64,000 nucleotides of DNA from Zychaea mexicana. Taxonomy: Eukaryota; Mucoromycota; Mucoromycetes; Mucorales; Lichtheimiaceae. Of this stretch, positions 33,301 through 43,468 are shown piece by piece. The translations under genes were made by a program, and so were the position numbers. The stretch covers positions 1 to 64,000 of the forward strand of contig NW_026516723.1 of NCBI RefSeq assembly GCF_025766255.1, read 5' to 3'. Each line of letters opens with the position of its first letter. Positions within the stretch are counted from its first letter, which is position 1. The notes under the pieces are model-generated. The model ran no database searches, was not told the DNA's origin, and saw only the letters and a program-made list of their open reading frames with translations.

Positions 33301-34865
33301 GGTTGGATAGCTTGTAAAAACTGTTTCCTTTGTTCTTCTGTGCCATATGGCGAATTATTAGGTTCGGGTAAATCAATAATTTGTTTCTCATTGTTTGGTG
33401 TCAGTGGCTCCCATGATGTGGCTAAACCAGTAATACCAATTCCGAGTTTAAACATCAAATCCAGACCAATGGTGACTGGTGTTGTTCCGGATAATTCCAT
33501 GATGTAAAAATTGTGTTTGAATGTTTTCCCATTGTACTGTAGTTCAACATTTTCAAGTAAACCTAAAAGGTAGGCTGTTACATCCTTTGCTGCTAAAGTA
33601 ATGGATATATTTTTTACTGCGTTTTTATTGATTTTAAGTACAGATGTTGACTCTATGTTGTGTAACCATGTAGGTGTGATAAAAGACTTGTTGGCGCCTG
33701 TGTCGACTAATCCGAAGACTTGCTTAGTCTGTACAGTGATAGGAACAATGAGTGAGTCAATGTCATCTGTTGCTTGCAGTGTGTTATTTATTTGTGTTGT
33801 GCGGTTGATGTAATTACCTGTAATATCCATTCCGTCCAATGAAATGTGATTAAGTGTTTCTTCATCCCGCTTTGATGGTGTAGTAGAAGAAGACGAGGAA
33901 GGAGACGAGGAAATGTGTACAGAGCGATTGCTCACCATTGTTGTCGACGTTCCTGACTTCTTTTTTCCTTTTGCATCAAAATATTCTTGGCAGCGATGGC
34001 CTAAGACATATGGAACTTTTTTACAATAACGACATAGGTTGTCTGAACCTGTTGATTGCCGGTTATTGCGGACTTGTTGTTGTACTGCTTCCCGCTGGCG
34101 CTGGAGAACGTGGCAATCCGTCGCCGAGTGATTTCCTTTTGGATGGACAGGACAATCACCGTAATGACGAGGACGGCGAGAAGCTGGTGCTGGCGATGAG
34201 GAGGACGAAGACAGGTGTTCATTACCCATGCGACGTTTCTTTCCTGGTGCATGGATGCTCGCATAACTACCGTTGTCTTGAAACTTGTCAACGAATTCAC
34301 CCAATGTGGAAATTATGAGTTGCACGACCTCAGTGACTTCAGATGGCCAATCTACACCATACTGTCTTGCTAGTACTGGGTAGATCTTTTCGCGGATCGA
34401 AGGTGGCAACGACGAAATGAAATCGAACGTCAAGTCACGACCGCTGGCTCTTCCTGCCTCGTGTGCTAATGACATCCATCGTTCGGCATAGACACGGATC
34501 GCTTCATTGGCTTGCGGACGAGCGACAAAAAGCTCATGGCGTTTGAGATACGTGTGGAATGGATTGCCGTATTCCTTCTTGATTTCGGTACAGGCTTGTT
34601 TCCATTTTAATTGACGGTCAGCGACATCTCGGCGGAACCAAGTCATTTGGTTATCATCCAGACATAACCAGAAAAGACGTTCCCAATTGCCATCAAGGTC
34701 AATGCTATGGCTGCGCAATTGGATTTCGAAGGCGGAAATAAAGGCAGAGACGGAATTGTGCACTGGCTTCGTCGGATCTCGGACAGGGCCTCCTTGTACT
34801 TGTAGTATCGGTAGGTTTTTTGGGACCACGCAGCTTGCCTTTCGATCTTCGAACTGTTCAGACAT
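30351..34865 (-). CDS. Chromovirus Gag-Pol polyprotein
   Basis: One 1504-residue frame. Gag lies at about 1-330 with a CRYCKKVPYVLGHRC zinc-knuckle-like motif near 275-290. Aspartic protease VDTGANKSF is near 388. Reverse transcriptase includes CLDVKSAF and the active site FIDDV near 722-726. RNase H has VATDASH near 870 and YTDHKAL near 937. Integrase has an HHCC zinc finger at about 1048-1090 and a DDE set near 1114 (TIDLASG), 1174 (SSDNGTEF) and 1208 (QGLAERF). A chromodomain (YRVRWKDYTPDDDSWEPAEAF region) lies near 1398-1448. Integrase before the chromodomain and RNase H before integrase define a Ty3/gypsy chromovirus. No stop or frame break is seen, so the element looks competent. Confidence 0.96.
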   Translation of the reverse strand: MSEQFEDRKASCVVPKNLPILQVQGGPVRDPTKPVHNSVSAFISAFEIQLRSHSIDLDGNWERLFWLCLDDNQMTWFRRDVADRQLKWKQACTEIKKEYGNPFHTYLKRHELFVARPQANEAIRVYAERWMSLAHEAGRASGRDLTFDFISSLPPSIREKIYPVLARQYGVDWPSEVTEVVQLIISTLGEFVDKFQDNGSYASIHAPGKKRRMGNEHLSSSSSSPAPASRRPRHYGDCPVHPKGNHSATDCHVLQRQREAVQQQVRNNRQSTGSDNLCRYCKKVPYVLGHRCQEYFDAKGKKKSGTSTTMVSNRSVHISSSPSSSSSTTPSKRDEETLNHISLDGMDITGNYINRTTQINNTLQATDDIDSLIVPITVQTKQVFGLVDTGANKSFITPTWLHNIESTSVLKINKNAVKNISITLAAKDVTAYLLGLLENVELQYNGKTFKHNFYIMELSGTTPVTIGLDLMFKLGIGITGLATSWEPLTPNNEKQIIDLPEPNNSPYGTEEQRKQFLQAIQPSLDRNAQIPKRALCTMPEAVVRLDVPEGIVCHRRQYPLPIAFKDLIDDQIKTWLDEGIIEPAPAGTAWNSPITLAPKKDPVTGAYDTNKRRICMDVRLINQHLLQCEQHPLPLLSDVIAAIQGNDNSGNSNRTVVTTCLDVKSAFTSLPLYEPHRERTAFTIEGHIQYQFRGACYGLRHLSSVFTRCLTVLLREMPFVRAFIDDVIIFSNSIEEHAIHVAAVIDKLTEVNFRINHDKAVYAQRCVYLLGHCVSTEGVSLDKRKVCNIQNIPTPTTGKAIAAFCGTINYMRSYLPKVSEVMAPLDRLRNAKSLKGLWTQKEQHSFDTLKKMLLEAPILRFPDLSHPFQVATDASHTGIAAALFQVIDGETRHIAFMARALSKSERSYSTTRRELRAIIFALDKFHKYLYGKPFKLYTDHKALTFLHTQKIANAMMISWFDTILQYDFEIIHLPGLDNILPDQLSRLFHIDEKELEGGSATQIHTNNNTVQNKTLTVNTQTSNNTDNIDDDIYFEPPEHERLELLKKAHAFGHFGAEAITKALHNDGLKWNNMYKEAAHIVKSCPECQRFNITKKGYNPLRPLHAFYPGDHWTIDLASGFGTSHRGNNYLLVMVDVCTRFCVLHALPDKTSDTVVQAVIDTFCLVGFCRYLSSDNGTEFKNQLMTRLREASGFDQRLSTPFHPRAQGLAERFVQTTVNIIRKYTKGAVRDWDLYVKPAQLALNNKVANRHGSTPFALMFNRTMNGFRDYSKEQIPRPLTEDELQNRIEQMTNIVFPAISERAKALDDIKKGKYNAKFRITDYPIGSTVMVIDELRSKKMDPRYEGPYTVVRKTKGGSYVLRDEQGLLTSRNYAPSQMKLLSQDELIDTEEAFEENGKYYTVQSIVDHKELAPGKYQYRVRWKDYTPDDDSWEPAEAFNSPQPIMKYWERVGITPPKQSKIQTALPVTHIPQQSQRKAKGTISKRQEGSTPTPSTRRSKRLRTRC

Positions 34866-34930
34866 GCTGAGTGCTTGCTGAGTAGCTTGGTAGATGTTGA
34901 ATGCATCAAGTGCTTCTTTGTGTGCCTGTT

Positions 34931-35251
34931 TTAGCTTAGTAGGTCATCTGGTGAAGCATCTTGCGCCTGCAAATATTCTTCGGTGGCTTTTGCTAAGCGT
35001 GCCTTGAGGATAGCTCCCATGTTAGACGGTGTCAGCTTCCTTTGTTCCAGGTAGGTACTCGGTGTAATTATGTTCCTGGCCATGGTTTCAGTACTAGTTT
35101 CAGTGCTAGTTTCAGTGCCATTTTTGGACGCCGATTCTGAGTCCACCATTTCAACATCGTTGCTTGAGACCTCGACCGTTCCTGGAGTTACCACGTTGGC
35201 TTGATCAACGGTTTCGTTAATGTTTGTAGCTTGGTTGTTATCGGAGGACAT
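34931..35251 (-). CDS. Short first ORF of the chromovirus (possible N-terminal Gag)
   Basis: 106 codons, Ser/Thr/Asn/Glu-rich at first and helical at the end (AILKARLAKATEEYLQAQDA). It stops 66 bases before the Gag-Pol ATG. Upstream of that ATG the Gag-Pol frame stays open for about 75 bases and continues the helical character (LKQAHKEALDAFNIYQATQQ). A -1 change within the 13-base overlap at about 34931-34943 would join them. No canonical slippery heptamer is present there. It may be a separate small protein, a frameshifted Gag start, or a translated leader. Confidence 0.55.
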   Translation of the reverse strand: MSSDNNQATNINETVDQANVVTPGTVEVSSNDVEMVDSESASKNGTETSTETSTETMARNIITPSTYLEQRKLTPSNMGAILKARLAKATEEYLQAQDASPDDLLS

Positions 35252-35281
35252 GATGTAAGATATAAGGAAAAAACAAGGTTT

Positions 35282-35290
35282 TCAAAGATA
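35282..35290 (-). promoter_or_regulatory. Candidate self-priming primer binding site
   Basis: On the sense strand TATCTTTGA lies 4 nt downstream of the 5' LTR. It does not resemble a tRNA 3' end (no TGG). It is exactly complementary to TCAAAGATA in the LTR at 35340-35348, which sits about 30-40 nt after a TATAAAAG box (35381-35388), where the transcript should begin. This is the arrangement used by Tf1/sushi-type elements. Confidence 0.6.
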
Positions 35291-35294
35291 AAAA

Positions 35295-35715
35295 TGTGAT
35301 GATAGAGCTTTAATAAAGATAATAAGGGACAAGATTAAGTATCTTTGAGATGATGTTTTATTCCAACAAAAGATAAAGCTCTTTTATATTCTAGCTATTA
35401 AGACGGCGATATCAATTCATCCGACTAATGGATAAACTATGTGATAGAGGATGGATCAAGGACGTATCAGAACTTCTATTGAAGTCGCTATGTTAATCGG
35501 GCACATCTTTGAAACCGGCGTTAGCTGATGTAATGGCCGAGGTACCTGTTGATAGGTTCATTGTCCTGTTCACGTAAGGTGGATCATCTGAGTGAGAGAT
35601 TTTATTCAATAGTGTTTAGCCGAAATGCCGTAGTGTTCATACGTGTGTGCTATAATGTTTAACCGAATATCTTATTGTTGATATCTTAAGCAGTGTATTA
35701 ATGTGGTTCACCACA
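35295..35715 (-). repeat. 5' LTR of the chromovirus
   Basis: 421 bp. It contains TATAAAAG on the minus strand (35381-35388) as the likely element promoter. Its outer end lies 28 bp upstream of the thioredoxin-like copy 2 ATG, and its own promoter points away from that gene. Confidence 0.95.
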
Positions 35716-35743
35716 AACTTTTTCCTCATTTATCAGAACCATC

Positions 35744-36268
35744 ATGACTGTCCAAGACCTCACATCTGTCGAAGCTTTCCGAGAACTCATCAAGAGTGAC
35801 AAGCTTGTATGTATTGCATTTCCTTTGCAGTTCTTGCTGTAGTCGTGTCACATCCACCCCTACTAAAACAATAGTATTCATGTGCGATAGGTCATTGTCT
35901 ACGCGTGGACCCCACAGACCGAGGACCAAGGGATGTTTGAAATTGTCGAGGGGATGTCCCAAGATTACACTGATGCCATTTTTGCCAAGGTTAACGCTGA
36001 TGCGGTTCACGTATGTGTTTGCTACCATCTGCTTTGCTGGAATAAGGAGGAAGGGGGTGGGGAAGGGAGTTTACTTTTTGGCCAAATCTTACGAAACAGC
36101 TGACATTTTTTTCGCTAAAAAAATTACTAGGATATCTTTTACGAAGTTTCTGATCAGATTCTGCCTACCTTCTTGTTCTACAAGAACGGCCAAAAGGTTG
36201 ATGAAGTCCGTGATGACAAGGACTCCAGCCAAGTCGATGGCAAGATCAAGGAACACCTTGCTCAATAA
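35744..36268 (+). CDS. Cysteine-free thioredoxin-fold protein, copy 2
   Basis: Exons 35744-35806, 35891-36010 and 36131-36268; the coding sequence reads the same as copy 1, including the missing WCxxC and absence of any cysteine. The chromovirus inserted 23 bp upstream of the ATG (in unit 1 coordinates), leaving only AACTTTTTCCTCATTTATCA and a few bases of original leader. Expression would now need a promoter on the opposite strand of the LTR. The frame has not decayed, in keeping with the recent insertion. Confidence 0.82.
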
Positions 36269-36569
36269 ATTGTTACGTTTTTTTGTTATCGCAACATATC
36301 CCACCTAATCGCATATTTATATATGCTCATCTCGAAATAAAAACAACGCTGCATACGTATATATATCTTATACCACATTTGCCGTCATTTAAGTGTCCAT
36401 CGTCGTCACTCGTCATCCAATGTTATCGGCCGCTTCCAAGCATGCCACAGCCTTTATTTATATACTAAATGTGGTAGTAAACTTGTTATTAAAGAAGAAT
36501 TTGCTATTCCTATGTCTCTTTAGCCGTTTTCAAAGCTTGTGGCAGTCCGCCTACGTACATGAACACTGA
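36269..36569. other. 3' flank of thioredoxin-like copy 2
   Basis: Matches 12299-12599; no gene seen. Confidence 0.5.
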
Positions 36570-38032
36570 AGACCAAACCGACACCAACAACACCATCACC
36601 AGTAGACAACCTTGAAATACCTGAGCTTTATCAACACTATTATTAAGGCCCGATAAAGACGAAAGCTTTGATCGACCTCTCGTATCAGCTCGCGAAAATT
36701 ACAATGCAGCCGGGCATTACCCCGTCGCCAAATCAGTCAAGCAAGTCGTCGGTTACCCGCGCATCGATAACCGCCTTGCCTCTATCACCATCAAAGACTT
36801 GCTTAGGCAAAATCCAGAGCTTGAAGCAGGTCTCCTGCGCACGCCAGATATCGACGCAGAATTACAGCCATTCTTTACAGGGAGAAGCAAAGGCTAGAGA
36901 CAGACAGCTCGCCAAAATTCAAAAAGAAGTGTACCAAGCTCTCCGCCCCGCCTGTTATACACTCCACTTCTTGGAAACATCAGTCTTACATGAACACGCC
37001 GATTAGGTCTTCATGGCACCCATGGCGCGCAAGTTTCAGAACATCATCGCACTTGGGTTCCACACAGCTGAAGACAATTGAATCGAAAGACGAGAAGCCT
37101 TGGCAAAATCAGCGCGTTGGAGTCAAGCTCTCATTAGTGCCTGCTCCACGACAGAAACCTCAGCTGAACACGACGCAGATTTGTTTGGCCCCGAGTTCTG
37201 CCAAAAGGTTCATGACGAAGCCCGCAACTGGAATCACCATCGCGTCATTGTCAATGCCAACTCGAACGGGAGCAACAGCAACTACAACAACCGTGGTGGC
37301 TTCCGTGGGTATACCAAAACCCAATGGAAAAACTACTCCGGAGGTGGAGCGGGCGCCAGCAATACCTCCGACAGATAAACAATACAATACTCAGGCAATG
37401 GCGCAACCACGGCGAACCTGGATTCAGCATTGCCGACGTCTGATGGTCCTGCAGCAACCAGTTCCACTATGTACCGCCCTCATATCCAGTAGTAGGAGCT
37501 CTGCTACAAGTCAACAAACAAACCTGGGTTCAACACCAGATCCATGGACATTGAAACAAATATCAGCCCGAGTACGGATTCCCTTTACAGTTTTCCCCCA
37601 AAAATGGTTGGCTACGAGGACCATCGCTTACGTATGTCACAGGAGAACGCCGCTCTCCTGGATCAAGCAGTATACAGGAGCTATTACTGAACAAACAAGC
37701 CATCGAAGAGATTCCATATCACCAGATGCATGTGCAATCGTATCTGTTTCCGCTCCGGCAACACAACAAGGTTCGTGCGGTACTGAATTGCTCACAATTG
37801 AACGACTATATCCAATACGAGCATTTCAAAATGGAGGGTCTGCCGACCTTGCGACATATGGTCCGTCCATCGGAGTGGATAGTGAGGTGCATTCTCCAGG
37901 ATGCATACTTACATATCCCGCTACATTCGGACGACCGTCCTTCTGTGGCATTTTGTTGGCAACAGAAGACCTATCAAGCACGTCGCCTGATGTTTGGAGT
38001 GGCCCATGCGCCCCGGTTGTTTACAAAAATTA
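36570..38032 (+). pseudogene. DIRS-type retroelement remnant, unit 2, truncated
   Basis: Same broken gag and reverse-transcriptase sequence as 12600-14062, ending abruptly after HAPRLFTKI. Here it joins sequence that in unit 1 lies 6.8 kb further on. Because the unit 1 version continues naturally into the rest of RT and RNase H, the unit 2 form is a deletion. Confidence 0.8.
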
Positions 38033-38767
38033 ACACAGCAAGAAACAACAACAAGCGAGTCAAGGGTAATATATATAAAACTTGGCTACCATTATACTCT
38101 GTTGTGTATCTTCGCTGTTAGGCGTCATTTATAGAAACGAAAGAAGAAGAGTAGACAGCAAGGTGGAAAGAAGCGCAAGTCGCGAAAACAATCAGCCGAT
38201 TAGGCAAGTATCTGTGGTCTAAAGGGATGCTCGCGTTATTGTATATCTTACTAATTGATCACGCCTCAAATATAGGATTCACGCGCAAAGTGTAGTTGCT
38301 TGCTGGATATGGATTGATACCCTTCTGCATACTAGATACTAGATCACTGTAAACTATTACTTCTGGCTCTGTATATACATTATTATTTAACATTTGTATT
38401 TAAAGTATAATAGCGGTTGATAACGGTGTATTTGGGTGAGAGTCAGTGGTAAAAGTCGGGTAATACTGGTGAAAACGCAGAGGAAATAAGGGTAGTTTAA
38501 GGAAATGCTGGTCAACGACAGGTCAAAAAAAAGAGGATATTATAGGGTAGAGTGGGTGGATTTTTCCAGTTTACCCCATTCCTTCCGGTTAACATTCTAA
38601 CCCCTTTTCGCCCTCTTATTTTCCCGCAGTGTGAATTTGCAGTGCTGATCCACTCTTCATAATGTTTCGCGTTTCTAAAACGACAAAACTTTACTGAATA
38701 GCAGGAGAAAAAAATACTGAAAAAGTTAAAAACTACCACTACACGCTGCTGGGATTGACAAATGGTC
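38033..38767. other. Tail of duplication unit 2
   Basis: Corresponds to 20898-21632, with a few indels around the polypurine run near 38525 and the TTCGCCC stretch near 38606. No gene is supported. Unique sequence begins at 38768. Confidence 0.7.
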
Positions 38768-38932
38768 AATGACAGATATCATTTCTGAAGAGCATATCAC
38801 CCACATTTTGCGCAAATCGATTAAATGTCAGCTGATTGTTCACTAGCCACAGCACTTCTTCCACTGGCTATTTTTGAACCACAGAAAAAATTATTCTTGC
38901 ATAACTTTTGAGCTTGGTCAAAATCATACTCC

Positions 38933-41574
38933 ATGGCAACCAGTGAAGGTAAAAAAAAGTTACAAGGAGTTTAATGTTATAGCATAGTTGCTTATTATGA
39001 TGGCTTTGGCAATAAAAAGATCTTGTAGAGAAGCGTATATACATTGGTGGGCTTTTCCCGTCTGTCAACGAACAACTTCTTCGAGATCGATTCAGTCGTT
39101 ATGGCACGATCAGCAACATTACCATTGCCAAAGATATTGAAGGTGAGACTGTACAAGCCTTAAAAAGTTATTTTAACCCTGAACAATCGACTCACTCCAT
39201 TTTTTACCAGGGAATTGTCGTGGATTTGGCCATTTTAACATCAAAACAATGCCAAAGCAATGGGCCAGCTGTAGGTTTCGATTTTTCTTTCTTGTGTATC
39301 TCAGTGGGCAAGTGAGAATAGAAAAGGACAGTTGATAACACATTGAATTTATCTGTGTGCATAGGCATATCCCTTTATAATGGTGCAAAATGGAAAGGGC
39401 AAACGATGCGTTTAGAAGAAGCGAAGGCAGATTACACAGAGCGCAAACGAAAAGAAACAGAACAACAACAGGTTAAAGATGAAAAACAGCACAAAAAGCG
39501 GCAGCGGATTGAACAGGCATCACGGAACGTGTTCGAGGCAAAGGACATGACGTTGGTTACGGATAGAGTAGCAAAACAGAAACGCGGATGGCGGCTGGGA
39601 CGCTATGGCCGCGGTATCGCCATTATGCGGCTCAAAAAGCCAGACGGTACCGAACTGGTGTTTGATCCAAAGCTCTATTCAAACAACTTGACGAAACTCT
39701 ACGATGTTGGTGCAAAGGTGAAGCCTGTCAGTCGCTTGTCTATGTATTATGGAGATGAGAGAAATGACGATCATGCAGCGCCTATCTATGAAGATGAAGA
39801 ATTATTGCAATCAACGGTATGTATCTTTACAGGCTTTTTTCGAGGACTGGAGTAACGCGAATAATCCATGATTTTACTTACATGGTGAATTTAAATAGAA
39901 CAAAGATAACGATAAACGGCTGGCTGCGATGGAACGTCGCAATCAAGAGGAAAAACAACGACAGGAATTACTTCAACGATCACTTGCAAGTGTTGGCAAT
40001 GAGGTATTTTTCATTCTTTCTGGATTTGCCGTACATGCTTTCTTTTTTTCTGAATACTGATTAGACTGGCTATGGTTAGGAACGATCAAACCACGTTACT
40101 TTTGAAGCGAGTGACGATGAAAAGGAACAGGGGACTGAAACCGAGTCTACTAAAGATACTAAGGAAGTACGACCTGCACCTAGAGACGCTAAATGGATGT
40201 TTGACTCGGATTCGGAGGAAGACGAGTCTAAATTCGGTATGAAAGCTACTGATATGGAAGGAGTTACAGGAGAACGAGAGAACGAATGTTGATGTGCTGA
40301 TCGTTTTTTTTAAATAGAAATCAAAATCAACCCTGTTCTGGAAGGCGAGAAAGGACGCGAACTGTTGGAACTTCAGAGCAAGTTCAAAGGTGACGATCGT
40401 TTCAAGCTAGGCGAAGATTTCATGGAAGAAGAAGAAAAGGATACCCAAGCCAAAGAGCGTAGCAAGTCAGAAGGCGAACCAGAAGATGAAATATCCAAAA
40501 ATCTCACCGATGAGAAAAACCAATCGATGGATCTTCTTCGTGCTATGTTTGGTGAAGAGAAAGTTGAAAAACTGTATGTTAAAATTAGATTGGTGTGGTG
40601 TATGACGAGAAGCTTATGAGAGAGAACTTTGCGTTTTCTTGTTAACATGTTTAATAGTAAACCAAAGGAGACCCAATGGAGCACCGGTGCACGTTATGAT
40701 CCTGATGCCGAGGATGCCGACGAATACTTGCGGAAACCTGCTGAGGAAGCGAGAGATGAAAGCGACAAGGGACTTGGTGATGAAGAGGATGACGAAGGTA
40801 ATATTTCGAAATATGGGGTTATCGAACAGAATGTCAAAGTTGACTTTTTTTTAAACAACCTGCATGTAGAACCTCTGCCGGGTAACACAGTACCAGTCAC
40901 GGCAATGCCTGTTGTATCCACCGAGAAGCATTTTGAAGTAAACGTCAACATGAAGCCTTTGTTTGGCGCACAAGAAGGTACAGAACAGACAACAATGTAT
41001 TTGTATATCCATAAATGATTCGTTGATTATAACTAACTGTATATTGATAATTGCAGCTGAGCCGTTCAAATTATTTGGAGGCGATGCAGATACAGGTGCT
41101 GAAGAAAACAATGAGCCATCGTTTGGAGGCATGCTAGGTTCAAGTATCGATTCTGAAAATGACAGCGGCGCACCGAGTTTTGCTTCTAAACCAAATAAAG
41201 AGGTAAAGACGGATATAGCAGCTTACACTACTACAATGTGGGCTATGGTTATTGATTATTCTTTTTATGCTTTTAGTCACATGTCGGCCTAGGCGTATTA
41301 TTCTTTTTCCACACGAGCGAACCTTCGTTAATGAAAAAGTATGTTTATTGAAGCTACAGTATGACGCTAAATAGTTCAAAAAAATTAACCATATTTTCTG
41401 ATTTGTAGGAGCTGCTTTGGTTATGATCCCAAGGGATCATTCCAGCGTACAGACTCAGAGGATTATGAGGCTATTTGGAAGGAGAAGCGACCGGAAATTG
41501 GGGAAATTCTAAAGAAGCGACAGAAGCAAGCAGTACGGAGGCACAAAAAGCTTCAGACTCAAGGTGTTAAATAA
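38933..41574 (+). CDS. NOP8: NOP8/NOL8-like nucleolar RNA-binding protein (twelve exons)
   Basis: Predicted 60S ribosomal assembly factor acting in the nucleolus. Exons: 38933-38948, 39029-39142, 39211-39270, 39365-39816, 39899-40003, 40080-40236, 40318-40573, 40658-40797, 40870-40977, 41057-41202, 41277-41338 and 41409-41574, in frame for 593 residues. An RNA recognition motif opens the protein: IYIGGLFPSVNEQLLRDRFS as RNP2, and NCRGFGHFNI as RNP1. It is followed by LYNGAKWKGQTMRLEEAKADY, a hallmark after the NOP8 RRM. The middle is acidic and charged. The C-terminus has FFFHTSEPSLMKKSCFGYDP and a basic tail, as in NOL8. The first exon is only 16 nt. It lies 166 bp after the end of the tandem duplication, which may have added or altered upstream promoter sequence. 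Confidence 0.85.
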
Positions 41575-43468
41575 AACTCGTACTTTATTTTCTGCTAGTA
41601 TATTAAGCCATGATAGAGTTACTTTAAAGTACTGTTTCCTGGTGAGCATGGAGCAGATATGTTTATGACAGCAGCAAGCTCAGTTACGTAAATCGGCTAG
41701 CCATATACGCATCCTTTAAACTTGGTGAGGCCACAGCTACAGCTACTGGGGTCTGCCAGGTTTGTCGGAACTAGTCGCCTCCTACGCTCTTAAAAATCGC
41801 CTAGTATCCTTTCGTCTTTGTCTAACTATTCGGCTATTTTGGTTAAATGTGAAGTTTGACTGAATCGCGTACATTTAAGGGTTAAACGAAACTCATATGT
41901 ATAGTCGTGGTCTTGGAATATATTGGCTTGAAAACAATGTAGCTATTTAGAGTAAGATTCTTGGATGAGAAACTACTATATGTATATATCAAGGTATTAA
42001 TCAGCGATGGGTGAGCGAATGACAACAGCTGCAGCAGCAACAGCACCCTCAATATGTTTCCGCTTGCAGAACTTCGACAAATATATCGAACAAGCTGTCG
42101 ACATGGAGTGGACACGGGCGATGAAACCGCCGTGGTGTGGAACATTGCCCTTATTGCGGGCGATACTGGCATTCGCAACTAAGCATTTTTGATGTGCGTT
42201 ATGCCAATAGAACAATTACATAAAAATGTGTTTTCTGACAGCTCTTCCGAGTTTCTTATGGGTGCACGAATAAGGTTAGTGACAACCTTTATCATACTCA
42301 ACACCTACTATAACGTGCAAATAAAGTATCTGTTAAAATACTGTATGCACATGATTCGTTATCACTGTTCATTCGTTATTGATAACTATAATATGATAGA
42401 AGTTCTAATTACAATATACTCATTAACTTTTTAGTGCTTCATGGAAAGGGGTTACGTATATCTTACGGCGGTTCGAGGATATCATGCGAATGATAAATAC
42501 GATGCATACGCTGCTTCATTTTAGCTATATATTATACAATTCGCTCTTCTTTTGCTTATTTGGTGGCTCCACTTATATATTTAAGAAGAAAGAAATTCCA
42601 GTTGACTACTTTATTGATACGCATGATGCTGACTCATTATATGGGCAGCAATACATATGACACTTACAATGCTGATAGTGTAGACACTAGATTTAAGGAT
42701 CACTTATGCTTATTACATCGTTATCGTTTCCAAAAAAATCGAAAGCATGGTATAACTTATTCTATTATATGTTTTCCATGGCCTATAAGCTAATTTAATT
42801 TGTCCGACATAGTGTTCGAAAGAAGTGACTGAATGCTTTCTACTATATTGCCAATGGTACCGTAGAATTTGTAAACAAGCTTTAGCTGAGGAGCTTGGGT
42901 CCGAACAACAAGCAATGAATTAGCGCAGTGCCTTACTCAGGAACATGCGAATCATGAAGCCTGTCAAAGAACTTGATAGTAATTCAAGGTGAAGATGAGC
43001 GAGCAAACTGTACGTGTATTCTGAGATAAAACTGGGAGACTAGTTTACCAAGGATGTCGCAATCGTCGACATAATAATAAAGTAATGACATACGAAATTC
43101 GTGGCTCATGCCATTTTACTTATATGCGAAGGCTTTTTTTCTCGTATATCAAGTATTTTCATGCATGAATTCTGCTTACTGCCACACTCTAGAGGAGTGC
43201 AGACTGCGAAAGGTGTTTTTCGTCCAAAGTTTTCAAAAAATACTTCAACAGTTCCTTGTCACCTTCGAATCCAAACTCTATACTTGAAGCAACTGTTTGA
43301 GCAACACTAATTTTAACTTTGAGGTTACGTATGTTTGAATAATGCAGGTACAAAACGCATGCATCTGGGTTTGTCTGCATTTGGCAATTGCAGTGGCGGA
43401 GTAAAAACGCTTTATAATTCGAGTTTTTTTTTTCCTGATGTGCGTTACTACCAATAAGATATACAACA
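41575..43468. other. Intergenic region, about 1.9 kb
   Basis: AT-rich, with only short open frames on either strand (the best are around 41997-42215). None shows a known motif, splice-consistent extension or repeat ends. Nothing further is supported. Confidence 0.5.

Larger units (their letters stand above)
29888..35715 (-). mobile_element. Ty3/gypsy chromovirus, full length (5828 bp)
   Basis: Two 421-bp LTRs that read as identical flank a minus-strand coding region. The 5-bp target duplication and the intact empty site in unit 1 show insertion after the duplication and very recently. A purine-rich tract adjoins the 3' LTR and a likely self-priming binding site adjoins the 5' LTR. Internal genes: a short first ORF and a 1504-codon Gag-Pol ORF ending in a chromodomain. 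Confidence 0.97.
21633..38767 (+). repeat. Tandem duplication, unit 2 (17.1 kb)
   Basis: Second copy of the block 5269-21632 in the same orientation. Relative to unit 1 it has gained a pogo element (24619-26947), a chromovirus (29888-35715) and a 22-bp tandem duplication (23862-23905). It has lost the 514-bp segment and 6.8 kb between 38032 and 38033. These differences rule out a simple assembly echo. Confidence 0.95.

Noticed and set aside
21633..38767. Duplication as an assembly artefact
   Set aside because: The units differ by clean TE insertions with target duplications, a distinct microsatellite length, scattered SNPs and deletions, which a simple assembly echo would not create. Misplaced alleles remain a minor possibility noted under findings.
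41997..42215. Small ORFs on both strands in the NOP8-JJJ1 spacer
   Set aside because: Overlapping frames on opposite strands, no domain, no splice-consistent extension and no clear promoter; evidence is too thin to call a gene.
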